A stretch of DNA of 64,000 nucleotides from Cardinalis cardinalis (taxonomy: Eukaryota > Chordata > Aves > Passeriformes > Cardinalidae): positions 868,572 through 932,571 of the forward strand of contig JACDOX010000021.1 in assembly GCA_014549065.1 (NCBI GenBank). Direction: 5' to 3'. The position numbers and the translations under genes are program-made. The notes under the pieces were generated by a model. The model ran no database searches. It worked only from the letters and a program-made list of their open reading frames with translations, and was not told where the DNA came from. Positions 21,246 through 34,100 of this stretch are shown here, piece by piece; position 1 is the first letter of the stretch; every line of letters starts with the position of its first letter.

Positions 21246-24200
21246 TCTTGACAATGTAGAGATAGAGCAATCCTGTCTAGATTTAGGTTGGAAGATGTTG
21301 CTTTCTGCTGGCTGTTCCCCTGGGTATCCTCCATGGCAGTGGAGAGAGGGAAGTCTTCCCAAATAGCAGTTCCCAAAGTAGTTCTCTGAAGCAGGCAGGA
21401 TACATCTTCCTCCACAAGTGACAAAAAAGGAGTGACTAACTTTGATTCCACACCTACCTTGTGGATGGCTGAAGTTAAAGAGGATGAATCATGCTGCTGC
21501 ACTGGTTTCCCTCCTCTTTACAGAACAAGGGTTTTATTGTTGCTTCTATCTTTATGCAGTCCTTGCCCCAAAATCTCTCCTAGTTTTACAGTCTTGGAAA
21601 GACCTATTTTACAGAGTCATGCTGTTGAGTTGAAACCACNGGCTGGAGTCTTGGTATGAGGAGAGCAAAACCCGCTGGATTGAGCTGCAGGATGTGCTAT
21701 TTGGTGAGCTGCCTTTCAATAAATTTTCCTACGATTATTTTCTCTGGATTGGACAATCTGTTTAATGTTTCCTTCTCTTTCAAAGTGGGCCATTATGTCT
21801 GGGATGATTTCAGGCTCCTAATGTGAGTGTAAGTACTTTTAACAACAAAGTCTTTACTGTGCTGGAGTGAGTCACTCCCAGCCAGCAGAACTGTTTGTTA
21901 AAATTACTGCCAGTTCCTGCATTATTTGTCAAAAATCACTTCTCACCACTTTGCTAGGACTGATGTGCCCTCCCTGAACATTTCTGCTAAAAAAACCTCT
22001 GCTCAAATCTTCCAGAGCTTGATAAGCACAACTTATAACACTCTCCACACACCCCCTTTATAGCTTGTATCTATATTTGCTTTGCTGTGTCAAATCAGCT
22101 TATTTTTTTTTTCACTAAACAAACCAACTATAATGTACAGGAATTAGAAAATGCTGTCAAATTCTTCCCTCTTGCTCAATAAACTAGTCTGCCAATATAT
22201 ATATTTAGCAATATCCTGTAATATTCCCACAGAGATTGGTCCCCTTGAAACTTTTAAAATCACATCCAAAACTTCAACTGCAGCAATAGATGCAGAAACA
22301 ACCCAACATACCACAGAAATGAATATTATAACAGTATTTAGGTGCTGTTGCTCTCTAGGAAGTTCTCTGGATTTCTTAAAAAATATCAGGGACAACCAAA
22401 AAACCCAAAAATACCAAGTGATGTGTGTGGGAGAATGATGGACACAAGATATTAATTCTTGGAATCTGTGAGCTGTAGTGTACAAAATGAAGCCCAGAGC
22501 CATATGTTTTGGAAGTGTTAAATAACACCAACTCGCCTTTCCAACAGGCACGAACCAGCCAGCTAGACTGGGAGATGTCATTAAATGAAAAGAAAATAAT
22601 AGAATTATCATCAACGTTATTTTTCCTCAAAAGATGATACAACTTATCTCAGAAGCTACAGACGTGCATAACTATGGGCTAATATTGAAGATTTACAGGT
22701 TATAAACTCAGAAGACACCAACATGTTCACTTAATTTGGANTTGGTGCAGTTCATGCACTTTCACAGAGCACTTCCTGCATCAAGGCTGTAACTTCTGAC
22801 AACATTAGGACTCTTCCAGAAAAACCCCAAAGACTCAAAATGATGGGGAATCAATAAGCTGCTTTAGTGATCTGTTTCACAGGACCCCCATGGTTTCACA
22901 ATGTGTGTTTCATTTCCAAAATGATTTGAGTGATTTTGTCCATTGGCTTTTGCCATGCTTCTGTCAGCCAGATTAAAGAGCTTTCCATTATTAGAAGTCT
23001 TCTCTCCATGTCCCTACTTATAGATTAGAAGGTGACTTAATCATAATCTTTCCTCAGATAAGCTAAACAAATCAATATTGTTCAGTCTTTGNCTGTAAAA
23101 AAGGCTTTTCAGTCCTCTATAAATCCAAACATTNTTTTGGACTCACTACTTTGCAAGGCGTGGTTTTATATCTGAAATATCTGACATATTTTCTGCTCCT
23201 ATTTGTATGAATTCCCTGGTTTTATTGAAGTTTCTGTAGCTTAAATCAGGCCACCTCACCAAAGGGTTCAGAACATTCTGTGAAATCAGTCTTTTATTGA
23301 TATTTTTTATCAGTGAAAGCTCTTGTTGATAAATGATGTAGGGGTGCAGTCTGACCACTTACCCCATTTATAATCCAGATTTTATTTAGGTTTTACAGAG
23401 TTATGATGGATTTTGTTCACATTTTGTGTATAGACTCCTCTCAGAAAACCACTAAAATAGTCTTCCTCTATGGTCTTAGATGTCTTTTTCACGAAAGGAT
23501 TCTATAATTTATTTTTATCAGAGTTTCACATGCTGCTTCAGCTTTTCACTTCTGGATGGCTTTTTGATGGACAACATCTGATGACAAAGCTTGGAAATCA
23601 CTGTGACTTGATTGATTGATTGATATATTTGCTTTTAACTGAACAGGTCTGGGGGTCCTGGTGTGGCTCTAATGAGTCAATATTTTCCTCTGAAATGTGC
23701 CAAAATAACTCACAGAGTTTACATCCTGATTGGGCAAAGGCTGCAAATACCATGGGATATTCTCTTTATTTGCAGGTACAAGAAGTGCTGACAGTATTTG
23801 TGACAGCTTGTGGGCTTGTTTCACATCATTGCTAAAATATTTCCAAATTTACATCATATGGTGGAGTAGCCAGAGATATTTTCACGTGGTTATCCTGCAA
23901 GTGTACACCAGGAAAGTCTTTTGTATCTCTAAGCCTAAAGGAGACAATGTAGGGAAGAGCCTCATTATAGCGCAAAATATTTCTATATATATACTTTTAA
24001 ACTTCTCATTTACATGTGTTTCAACAGTCTTACAGAAGGTGGTAGCAGCTACCCTAAAGAAAGCTTTGAGCCTCTTGCATGACTTCCTTTTCCAGGAAAT
24101 ACATGTCTTTTTTTTTTTTTTGTTCAGCTGGAGACCTCTTTGCTCTTTAATCCTATACAGGTTTTACAGAGGAAGNAGTTGAATCACTCTTTTCAAGTGA

Positions 24201-25503
24201 AAATATGTTAAGGAATAAGAACATTTCGTGTGTTGTTCATGTGTTTACGACCAAAAAGTCAAATTTAAATCAGAATCTCAGCACCATAATCTTTTAGCAA
24301 ATGTTACCAGCTGTTCAGCTCCACACTTTCTTCCTTCTTGAAGTAAGTAGGAAAGTGAAAATCCATCATATCAGTCAGCTAGAGGTTCTTAGTCCCTTTA
24401 CCTTGACAGATGATGTATCAGAGTGCCTGTCTTTGTGGAAATTTTAGTTTTAATGGGCTGGGATCCATCTTCTTGCAGATACTAAAATAAAAATATGCAT
24501 CAAGTCATTTCGATGACTTAAGCCTATATATATGTAGGCTCACTTTTAGATGTTCTTCTGAGAAATAGGACTTAATTTTTCTTCCATGTCTATTTATTAT
24601 GTCACACACAGCCTATTTTTCTTCATTGAAATGGCCAATGAAAACAGCATGGCTGCTCTGCTATTATGATATCCTTCTGAATGCTAACAAGTGTGAGATT
24701 TAAAGAAAAAAAAGAAGTAGAAGTTTGTAATAGGCAGAAAAATTTATCTCAGTGAAATTCTGAGAAATTTGCCAACAAAATTAATGTAAGACAGGAAAAA
24801 AAAAATCATGGAAGGACAGTTGGAAAAAAAACCACCCCACCCACCAGGAGAAATATTTTCTAAGTGTTTCACAGTAAATTGGATATCAGGAAAATGCTTT
24901 CTTCAGGCACATATAATTCTTTATTACATATAAACCTAAATTACATGTGTAAAATAGAAATAGATTGTTTCCTGTGTGGTATAATACCTACTCTGCATTC
25001 TTCCCTCATAGCTGTGCAGAGCCCTGCATGACAGAGTGTGGATGCTAAACATCCTGTTAGCTGATACTGTAATAAAGATCAATATACAAATTTACTGCAA
25101 TAAAGCAAATTATCCAGGGGTGAGTGTGGCTTTTGAACACTATAATCTTTGTCCACACAGCAGCAAAACAAGGTCAAACTCTGAATATCTGAAATACAGG
25201 AAGTAAAACAGCCTCTTTAATGAGGATTTTTTCCCACATAGGTGTGGCAATGGGAAATAACAGACAGATCACACTGTGATTTCAGGTAGCACAGAACCAG
25301 TTCTGGAAATAAGGGGTTTTAACTTTTTCTCCCCTCTGGAAAATAAGAACTACTTTGAAAAGTGAGCTGAGACCTTGTGCCTCATGTACCACCCAGGGTG
25401 GCTTAATGCCTCTGGGGCTTTTGACAGGAATAAGGGATGANAAAATGAGGAAAACAAATGAGGAACGTTTATATCCATGATATTTTATATTGGTACTTCT
25501 CAT
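21246..25503. other. Unannotated AT-rich DNA
   Basis: This 4-kb stretch has no recognised exon or repeat. The longest frames are 156 codons (minus, 22144-22614) and 150 codons (+, 23730-24182), about what chance allows. A short GATT repeat lies near 23609-23624, and paired inverted repeats occur at 24502-24540. Confidence 0.4.
24502..24540. other. Two back-to-back inverted repeats
   Basis: AAGTCAT-TTCG-ATGACTT (24502-24519) is a perfect 7-bp stem with a four-base loop. One base later, AGCCTATA...TGTAGGCT (24521-24540) makes an 8-bp stem (one G-T pair) around TATA. Whether they form RNA or DNA structures is unknown. A chance origin is possible. Confidence 0.4.
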
Positions 25504-25785
25504 ATAGAATCACTCAGGTTGGAAAAACCCTCTAAGATCATGGAGTCCAACCATTCCCCCAGCACGGCCAAGGCCACCACTGACCCATGTCCCCAAGTGC
25601 CACCACTGACCCATGTCCCCAAGTGCCACATCCAGAAAGCTTTTAAATCCCTCCAGGGATGGGGACTCCAAACTGGAAAATCCTTCGAGTGAAGAGACTT
25701 CCCCCAATATCCAAACTAAACCTCCTGGCACAATCTGAGAATCTGAGGCGGTTTCCTCTTGTCCTGTCACTCGCTGGTTTTGAGA
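25504..25785 (-). mobile_element. CR1 LINE, 3' end, antisense, with internal duplication
   Basis: The + strand starts ATAGAATCACTCAGGTTGG and passes through 'aaatccctccagggatgggg' to 'ttcctcttgtcctgtcactc', the typical antisense CR1 3' region. A perfect 26-bp tandem duplication sits inside (25573-25598 and 25599-25624), a later replication-slippage event. Confidence 0.92.
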
Positions 25786-27324
25786 GGAGCCCGACCCTAA
25801 ATTTGGGGAAAGTTGCCCAAACCAGGGTGGCTCAGCTGGAGCCTGCAGTGCACCTCTCCAGCAGGGAGGGGCTCCTTGGCTTTGTGCTCACACCCCAGCA
25901 GTTCACAACTCCAGCTTTTTGATCCATTAACCCATTACGATTCCAACCTTTTTCAGCATTCTCAAACTTTTCTGTCCATCTGTCAATTTATCCTGGTTCT
26001 CCACACTGTCCCTTGGACTGCTCATCAAATGTAAAAGTATCATATTAAAATTCAGNCATCTGCTACCTTATCTTTCTTTAAATCCTGGTTTGCAGCTCTT
26101 TTTTCTCATGTAACCTACTCACATTTTCCATTTGCTACTTGTTTACTTCCAACCTCTACCCTGCATTAACAGCAACAAAAATACTAGAAATGCNTAATTA
26201 CCTCATTTCATTTTTGTTTTTGTCTGTGGACTGAAATATTTTCTTGTGATAATTCATTTTACTTTCATTTCTAGTCAGCCTGGCAAAAAATGAAAAGAAA
26301 GATTATATGATTTTGACTTGAAAGAGTATTTGTTTGACCTTAAACAAAGTAATTAGAATTCTTTCTTAAACTCTATCTTTTACTATAAAGAAACTGACTT
26401 TTTAAATGCTACTTTTAGTTTGAAATTATCCTTTTCAGCACTCTCCTTTTTTTTTTTGAAACATTAGGCATATATTTTGCATGATATGATTCAGCTTTTT
26501 ATTTTCATCAAAAAGATTTGATGAAAAAATTTCCTATACTCAGAGACTTAAATGGACCACAAAATGTTTTAATACTTTACTATGTTCATTTATGTGCAAA
26601 TTCAGACTTTATGTCCAATTTCATGTGTTTTTGTTTTAATCTATAAAGTTTTCTGGGCAATGATGCCTCCATTTAATGTTTGTGCAACACCTGCCACAAA
26701 AAATTTTGGACCTTACTGTGGATTTTTTATTCATAGTCCAAACCAAATGCCAGGAAAGGATGGAAATTTTCTACTTTTCCTGTCCTTTCCAGATTTAAAC
26801 TTGGGTCAGGTATCTCTCAACAAATATGCTGAACAGAAATATTCATATGACTAAAAACCTTATTTATACAGCCAAGTGGGAGCACTTAAGGGTTGTTTAA
26901 TGTCTAAGTACAAAACTATTAACAAGGACATAAATTTTGCCAAGAATGTTGGCAAGAGAAGATGTATTCCTTCAAGGATTTATCTGTACCCATTCGTTTA
27001 GACCTCTAGCAAGACGTTAAACATCAGAAAAATTAGTTAAGGTGTCACTTTAAGGGTCTGAAAAATGTTGGAGATGGTTTGGACAGGAAAAAACACCTTT
27101 GGGTATGTTTGGTGTGTTTTCAATAGCTCCCAAATCCTCTGGGCCATGAGTGTGCAATTACTTGAGGAGTATTGAGTTGTGGCTGCTGTTGGGAGATCAG
27201 GGTGGGAGAGAAAACAGAACTGGTCGTGGTTGTGCCACCAGAGCAGGCAACTACAAAGGGCCACCTGATTTTGGGACTTTTCAGTCCTGTATCGACAAAG
27301 TAACGATGATCCTGAATTTTAAGC
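25786..27324. other. Unannotated AT-rich DNA
   Basis: The first ~130 bases are GC-richer and may be a diverged continuation of the CR1 copy. The rest shows nothing recognisable. Confidence 0.35.
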
Positions 27325-27460
27325 TATGATGGAATGGTTTGGTTTGGAAGGGAATTTAAAAATCATCTTGTTCCACCCCCTGCCATGGGCAGGGACACCT
27401 TTCACTAGCCCAGGTTGTTCCAAACCCTGTCCAACCTGGCCTTGGACACTTCCAGGGATG
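27325..27460 (-). mobile_element. CR1 LINE, 3' end, antisense
   Basis: The + strand reads TGGAATGGTTTGG...GGAAGGGA, 'ccctgccatgggcagggaca', then 'ccttggacacttccaggga'. It is an antisense CR1 3' end, about 135 bp. Confidence 0.92.
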
Positions 27461-28424
27461 TTTGGCTTCTTCATGCCATCAGAGCCAAATTATTAAAGAA
27501 ACAAAAGATAATGGCACAGCATTAGCTGTGTCTCCAGTGCTTCTCAAATGAATTATATGACAATTTTTGGAGACTTAGGGTTTCCAGCTGTATGGAAATG
27601 TCCCATTNAGTGGCAGAAATGCTGGTGGGGAGTAATGATCTCAAATTTCTGGTCTATTTTCAATTNGGATCTGCAGTGTCCTTTTCTGGTATCACACAAA
27701 GGACAGCGAGTTTCAGTATATCCTTAAGATATGATCTAAAATAACTGCACTAATTATTCCTTGCTGAATGATCCAGTCAATTTGTTAAAATATTTTTATT
27801 ATCCNTTTCCCCTCTGATCCTGCAGCAATTTGCAGGTTTGGGACTACAAACAGCAATTCTATGTGAAAACTTATTACCTGATTAAACACTATTGGTCCAA
27901 GTTGATAGGAACAATTGCCTAAAAAATGAGGAATCAATTTTAAACCAAGGGTTGTACTTTTAAAACCACTACTTAAAAGGGACACAGTAATGTAATTAGT
28001 CAGGGATGTAATTAGAAACATTTCAGTGATGGCTTGAGTGAGTGACATTTCTTTGCTGTGCATTTTGGAAATGTTAGACCCTGATTCAAGTTCTCAAAGG
28101 AACTTTNGTCTTGAACTTTGAACATGGTAGAAGTGGAAAAAAACAGCTGGCAATTGCTTTGAGGGGATGCTCTTCTGAGGCTCCCCAAAATGCCTTTGCT
28201 ACAACCTTGCCCTGTATCATGGCCTTTTTTCAGATTGCAAGGGAATTGCAAGCAACAATGTCAGCTTGAGCAAAGAGCAATCAGGCTTTGGATCTTGAGG
28301 AGATTTAAGGCAGCAGCTTCTAGAGACACAGTGATATTTGGGCTAGGGCTGACTTTTGGCTCATGGTCAAAGATTTGGCTGTGTGGTAACGTGAAGTGAC
28401 ACAGGGCAGGGTTAGCTGGGATAT
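27461..28424. other. Unannotated DNA
   Basis: No gene or repeat is recognised. Confidence 0.35.
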
Positions 28425-28641
28425 GGGGAAGAAATTTTTGGCTGTGAGGGTGNTGAGGCCCTGGCACAGGGTGCCCAGAGCAGCTGTGGCTGCCCCTGGA
28501 TCCCTGGAAGTGNCCAAGGCCAGGTTGGACAGGGCTTGGAGCAACCTGGGACAGTGGAAGATGCCCCTGNCCATGGCATGGGGGTGGATTTAGCTGGTCT
28601 TTGTGGTCCCTTCCAACCCAAACTATTCCACAATTCTATGA
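28425..28641 (+). mobile_element. CR1 LINE, 3' end
   Basis: This sense CR1 terminus has GGCTGTGAGGGTG, 'tgaggccctggcacagggtg', 'gcccctggatccctggaagt', 'ggacagggcttggagcaacc' and 'ggtcccttccaacccaaact', then a short CACAATTCTATGA tail. It is of the same subfamily as the 6.1- and 49.3-kb copies. Confidence 0.93.
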
Positions 28642-30080
28642 CAGCTTAACATTCAGGATTGCTGTTATTTTGTGGTTGAGACTGGAAACTCCCAAAATTA
28701 GGTGGCCCTTTGTAGTTGCTTCTTCTAGGAGGGGTTTTGTGGCCAGATGTTTTCTCTAATTGCTTTGGTAGAAACACAGTGAAGAAAAGTGCTTTTTGAA
28801 GGGTTAATAAGCATGAACAGAGCANGAACAGGAACAAATATGAAATGGATCAGAATAGAAAAGATTCATTGAGGGTCAGTGTTATTTCTTGTTCTGCATT
28901 AACTTTAGGAAGGCATAANGGTTTGGAATTGAAGTTGGGACTATAGCTCTAAAAACAGGTTTGAGTTTGGCAATGTGAAATCTCAAGCCTTTCATATGTA
29001 NGATCTGAATCTGCATTTATATCTTTAATTAAATGATTTTCTTTTTTAAGTAAAACACATTTCCTTGGTATATTTGAAAGCTCTTCATGGTAGGAGAACA
29101 ACTGATATTTTTAATGACTAGCTGTTTAGAAACAGCCTTGTACACACAAAAAGGCTGTACANAAATTTGCTTCTGTGTACACAAAAGAAAAATTGAATAT
29201 TTTCAAGGCTGTATAACCTGTTCTTTTTTTCACCTCTGTAAAAGCTGAAGGGTTAAGCCTCTCTGTAATTTGCCAAATCAAATGTTCTTTCCCATAATCA
29301 GAGGTGGATGGAATGTACAGATGTTTCATCACCATTTAATACTGAGCAAACCCCTCCAGAGTTTCTCCAGACCTCCTTATCTGTTATGTAGTACCTGTTT
29401 AAAACTATGACTGGTATTTTTTTTTTTTGATGTATTAAATCCTTTCTTTAACAGGATGTCATTGATTTTTTTTTGTTTGAATTTTTTTTTAATGTCTGGC
29501 CTTTTTGGTTTGGGGTTTTTTTTGACTGTTTGGAGGGGATGTGGGGTCTGGTGAGGCATTTTGGTATGAACCTATCTTTCACTGAAGGCAGTATCAGTTA
29601 AAACCCCTTCTCTCTGCNCCAGGCTTGGTATTTCTGGTGGCTCAGCTGAGCCCAGGGAAGGGTTAAAGCTGTNTTATGGCAACTGCTTGGCTCAGGGCAG
29701 CGAGTCCCCAGCTCAGATGACACTGCAGCCACTGTGGGAGAGGGACTGGTTAACCACCAGTGCCTCAGAGGAAAGCTTTGCCTTGCACCCTGTGNCTTGT
29801 TTTTCTTGCTTGTGACATGGTGCAGGCTTTTGTTTAAAATGTGCATAATTTTGTAGCTACAGTAGTTACAGACTTTAATCAGCAGTAAAGATAAAACAGT
29901 GTCGCTTTTGTTCCCTTGCTAAAGCTCTTTTCCTATGGTGTCACTGGCTGCTCAACAGCCACATTTAGCCTGGGTGTTTCGTCCAGCCTGGCCAGTCCAC
30001 AGGAGCAAGAACATTCCTCATTTTTTTTTCTTCCTACAGCAAAACATTTTCCACACATTTTCTCTCCCAAGTTTATGAAC
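28642..30080. other. Unannotated DNA, T-rich in part
   Basis: A T-rich stretch with several runs of 8-10 T lies at 29417-29531. A moderately GC-rich patch is at 29600-29830. No exon is recognised. Confidence 0.35.
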
Positions 30081-30317
30081 CACAGAATTCACAGAATGGC
30101 CAGGNTGGAAGAGACCTTCAAGATCATCNAGTCCAACCCAGCCCCAACACCTCAACTCAACCCTGGCACCCAGTGCCACATCCAGGCTTTGTTAAACACA
30201 CCCAGGGATGGGGACTCCACCACCTCCCCAGGCAGAACATTCCAGAACTTTATCACCCTTTCTGTAAAAAACTTTTTCCTGGTACCCAATCTGTATTTCC
30301 CTTGATGCAACTTGAGC
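30081..30317 (-). mobile_element. CR1 LINE, 3' end, antisense
   Basis: The + strand reads CACAGAATTCACAGAATGGC, 'gtccaacccagccccaacac', 'cacccagggatggggactcc' and 'actttatcaccctttctgta', ending near 'cttgatgcaacttgag'. This antisense CR1 copy is of a third 3'-end variant. Confidence 0.9.
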
Positions 30318-31085
30318 CATGATGAGTTTGGGAGTATCATCCATCCTTGCTCATCCCACAGCTGTGCATGACTCTCCCAAAAATGTCAGAGCACAATTTC
30401 CCCACTCTTCCACAACCCTCTCTCTTTGCTGATGGACCTGATCTGGCTAAAAACTCCCAAATATGAATGGTGGAGGAGGAGGTCAATTTGGTCCTTAACA
30501 AGATACTCATGACAAAATCAGGTAGGAGGATTTATTTTCCCTTCACACAAGCAGATATGTAGACCAGAACCAGCAAGTGCCAGTTATAAATCTTGCTTGA
30601 ATGGAGTAAGCCAGCTCTCTCCCATCTGATGATTTGGCCCTTCATTTCTCGTTGGTAAGAAATTTCTCGTTGGTAAGAAATAAATAAACTTTTATTGATA
30701 GAAGAAAGAAAAATGCTCCTAAGACAGTTCATCAGTTGTGTAACACTACTTGTATTAAGATGAGAAAACTTAAATGGAAACCCCAAAATTTNAATTTCTC
30801 ATCAGAAATTAAGAGCAACGTGCTTCCTTCTTTCCCTCACGTGCCTGACCCTTTTGTTAATTTTTCAATATACTGGAGATTATCGAAACAAAACTGATNT
30901 AGTGGACTCTGGTTGCACTGTGCTGTTCAGGGATAGTTTTGTGCTCTCCTCATAGCAAGGGACAGGAAAGAACCTGACATTTACCTCTGCTGTGTGCCAG
31001 GAGCCAGCTGGTCTGACAGCATATGTGTATTAGCAGGACAAGTGGCAAAGCCAAGCTTTGTGTAGCATGTGCTCATTTCTTNCAG
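30318..31085. other. Unannotated DNA with an 18-bp duplication
   Basis: Apart from the duplication at 30645-30680, nothing is recognised. Confidence 0.35.
30645..30680. repeat. Perfect 18-bp tandem duplication
   Basis: TTTCTCGTTGGTAAGAAA occurs twice with no spacer (30645-30662, 30663-30680). It is probably recent slippage. Confidence 0.95.
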
Positions 31086-31180
31086 TGAGGGGGTCAAAAA
31101 CCTGGCACAATAAAAGCTGGAGNTACTTTAAGATTTTGAGGAGAATGTATAGAAAATATAGGACAGAAATCCACAGAAAG
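31086..31180 (+). other. Candidate 95-bp exon
   Basis: An acceptor with a pyrimidine tract (CTCATTTCTTNCAG, ending at 31085) and a strong donor (GAAAG|GTGAGT at 31181) bound 95 bases. One frame is open throughout (31 full codons after a 2-base start) and encodes a very basic peptide rich in K, R, W and Y. I do not recognise the peptide. It could be an exon of an unknown + strand gene or a chance pairing of splice-like sites; there is no neighbouring exon to support it. Confidence 0.22.
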
Positions 31181-31186
31181 GTGAGT

Positions 31187-34100
31187 CTTTTAATGCTATT
31201 CACAGAGGAGCTTATTCTGTGCATAACTGAATATGGAGGTCCATTAAAATGAGCTTTCCCAGAAAAGCTGCAATACCTTGACTGTTTTAGTCTCTCATAC
31301 TTAAATAATTTTTGAGTCTATTCTTGTTAGTACAGAAAAGCCTATAGCTGAAAGGTTTTTCTTCCCTCTCTTTAAATTTGTGGTGCAAAAAATNATGTCT
31401 CATTTTCATTAGTATAGGGTTTTGTCTGGGAAAGGGTGTTTGACCTCACAGGACCAAGATGAATTTGGCAAGAGGAGAGGTAATAAAGAATTTGGGTGCC
31501 TTAAGTTGGTACCTGATAGTAAGACACAGTTCCCAACAGAGGGATATTGTTATAGACTAACTCAAAGGAGTGGAAATTAGGAACCTAACTTTATGGCATT
31601 TGCTGGAACCTTCTTGTTTGCTGAGCAGGAGGAGAGGATAAGCAGTGNCCAGATCTCCTGCTTGGCATGAGAAACGAAGAGCCTGGAAACCATTTATTGC
31701 CTGAAATTGTACTCTGCTGGTCTGCAATCCACTTTTCCCTTCAGCACTGGAAGATGGCATCTCTAATTTCCATTTTCCTGACACTGAAGTGGCTCTAGGA
31801 TGAAATGTAAAGGCACAGGAGGCTCAGAAGGCACATCTGAGCCAGCATGCAGGAGGTCTGTGTGACAGCCAGAGCCAGCCCCTCCTCTGCTGTGCTGCAG
31901 TCCCACATCTAAGCACACATAGTTTTCCAAGTCTCTGTCATTATGGTCATTTACTTCAGCAGTTTAGATTGACTCATTAAAATGCTTCCCCTTTGCCTTC
32001 CCAGATGAGGCACATTTAATGGGTGCATTACACAACCCCACACCTTCCAGGGCTGCTCTGAACTCACANGAAGGGCAGTTCAGCTCTGTTCCACCACATT
32101 TATCTGAGCATCCAAGTCCCATTTCGAAGGTGCCAAGTCTTCTGCAAATTACTATTCTGGTCACTTTTTTTTGAGTTTCATTACCATTTCTAATGATACA
32201 GTTTTCAGAGAGAATCTGGAGATAAAACATGGAAGAGATGAGGCAATTTTTTCAAGAGATAACCAGTGTCACCTTACAGGGAAAAAAAATGTCCTCAGTG
32301 TATTAGAATGTCTTGGAATACCTNAATGTTTGCCTACTAAGGAAACACTCCTGAAACTTAGTGTTTGGAAATAACATTGCAAAAAATGTCCAAGAAGGGG
32401 GATGTGAGATGCACAACAAGGTAATATTTAAGTTTATTTGCTCAATATCTCAATTTTACANTATCAACCTGTATCTGATGTCCAGGCAGGTGTAACTCAT
32501 CAAATTACCTTCTAATTTACAGCTTTATAATTCCCTGCAACTAATNACAGGCACAAGAATTAAGGTTTTAACTGAGCAAGTGGAGGATCTTGTGGCAGCT
32601 TGTGCTCACTCTTTTCACCCCTGCTAATCCCATTAGGTGCTTTGTAATGTCACATGCAGAGCATGCTATTCCTTTATTCTTACACCACCCTGTGCTGTGG
32701 GCAGTAACCTGGAGCCTCCCTCCTCTCACCTCCTCTTGCTCTTTTAATGNGAAACAGGAGTTTTTATCAGGAGCCAAAAAAAATGAGCCAGTACACAGCA
32801 TCATCATCATATTGCACTTTTGCAGCACCATANTCAAAAATTTCAAGATAATTTGCCATTAATATATATTAGACCACATCCTGTGGCTGNTGCTCTGACT
32901 TTAGGCAGGGCAAGGTCAAAGGATATCACAAAATACAGGATTTGCACCCTTTTGCTGTGTTAGCTCCTTCTGTACCTTTGGGATTTTCCTTTTAGGAGGG
33001 ACCCATGTTGGAAGTGCAGACTACGTAAGCCTTGACCCACTTTTGGGNAAGAGATGTTATTATACACTACCTTAAAAGGCTCTTAAGATATTTTTGGCCA
33101 CTCAATACATAATGAAAAAATATATTCAATACTTTAATGCAGCATAGTTCTTAATAGTCTAAATGGGTCAAGGCACCACACCCACACTGACTTTAGATAA
33201 TGCTCATTTTTTCTGCTTGTTTCCATGTCTTTTTCTTAAATCATTAGTAAGATTTTTAAAGCATTTACAGTGTCAAATAAATCACATGTTTGAACTACTC
33301 TGACAGTGTTTTACTGTTGGGTAAGTTGAGATATTATCAGTAACAGACTTGAGCACCTTGAGGGATGCCCTGTATTGGCCACTCACCTTCAGAAAATCAG
33401 ACAATAAATGGTAAATTTTGGGGGNTTTTGTTGATTCTTTCCACATCTTCTGGAACATCTTTGTTTTGTCATGTGCTCTTATGATTTCTATGACCCTGCT
33501 CCCCCAAATGTGATCACACCTAGTGCAGCAGTTACTGATATTCTTAGCACTCATGTCTTTTTTACTGGTACATTTACATTACACCTGTTGGGCCTTGAAA
33601 GGAGTTGTGCTACACAAGCTGACTCCCAGTTTTAAATGTTTAAATGTTTTAAATGTATTTTCCATGTCCAGAACCCAGCTGTCTAATGGCTCAGTGACAG
33701 CAGAAATCTGGACACAGTNTCAGTCTGTATACTAGTAAAAGACATGCTGGCATTCAAAGAAAATAAATATATATTAAAAAGCATCTCATACATGTTGTTT
33801 TTCCACTCCCAGCACAAAGCAGTGCAATAACAGACACACCTAAATTTTTGCTCCAGCAAGTACCCTGTCCTTGAGCCAAATATCCTTTAAGAGAGTCAGG
33901 GCTCCCCATAAAACACTTGTTTTCTCATCAGCTTTATATAAATAAGCAATTTCCCAGAAGCACTTTCCATTTTGCTCCCTATTACTCCAAACTCTCCCAA
34001 ACCCATACACATTTATAACCTGATGAGGGGAAAAAAAACCACTGAAGCATTAAAATAAAAGTATAAAATATGTGTATCTTGGTCCTTCAACTCAATTGCA

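Noticed and set aside
22144..22614. 156-codon minus-strand open frame with hydrophobic stretches
   Set aside because: The hydrophobic runs follow from T-rich sequence. Its length is near what a rough chance estimate allows, and it resembles no known membrane protein family.
23730..24182. 150-codon plus-strand open frame
   Set aside because: Composition-driven (T-rich, poly-F at the T run), with no domain or splice context.
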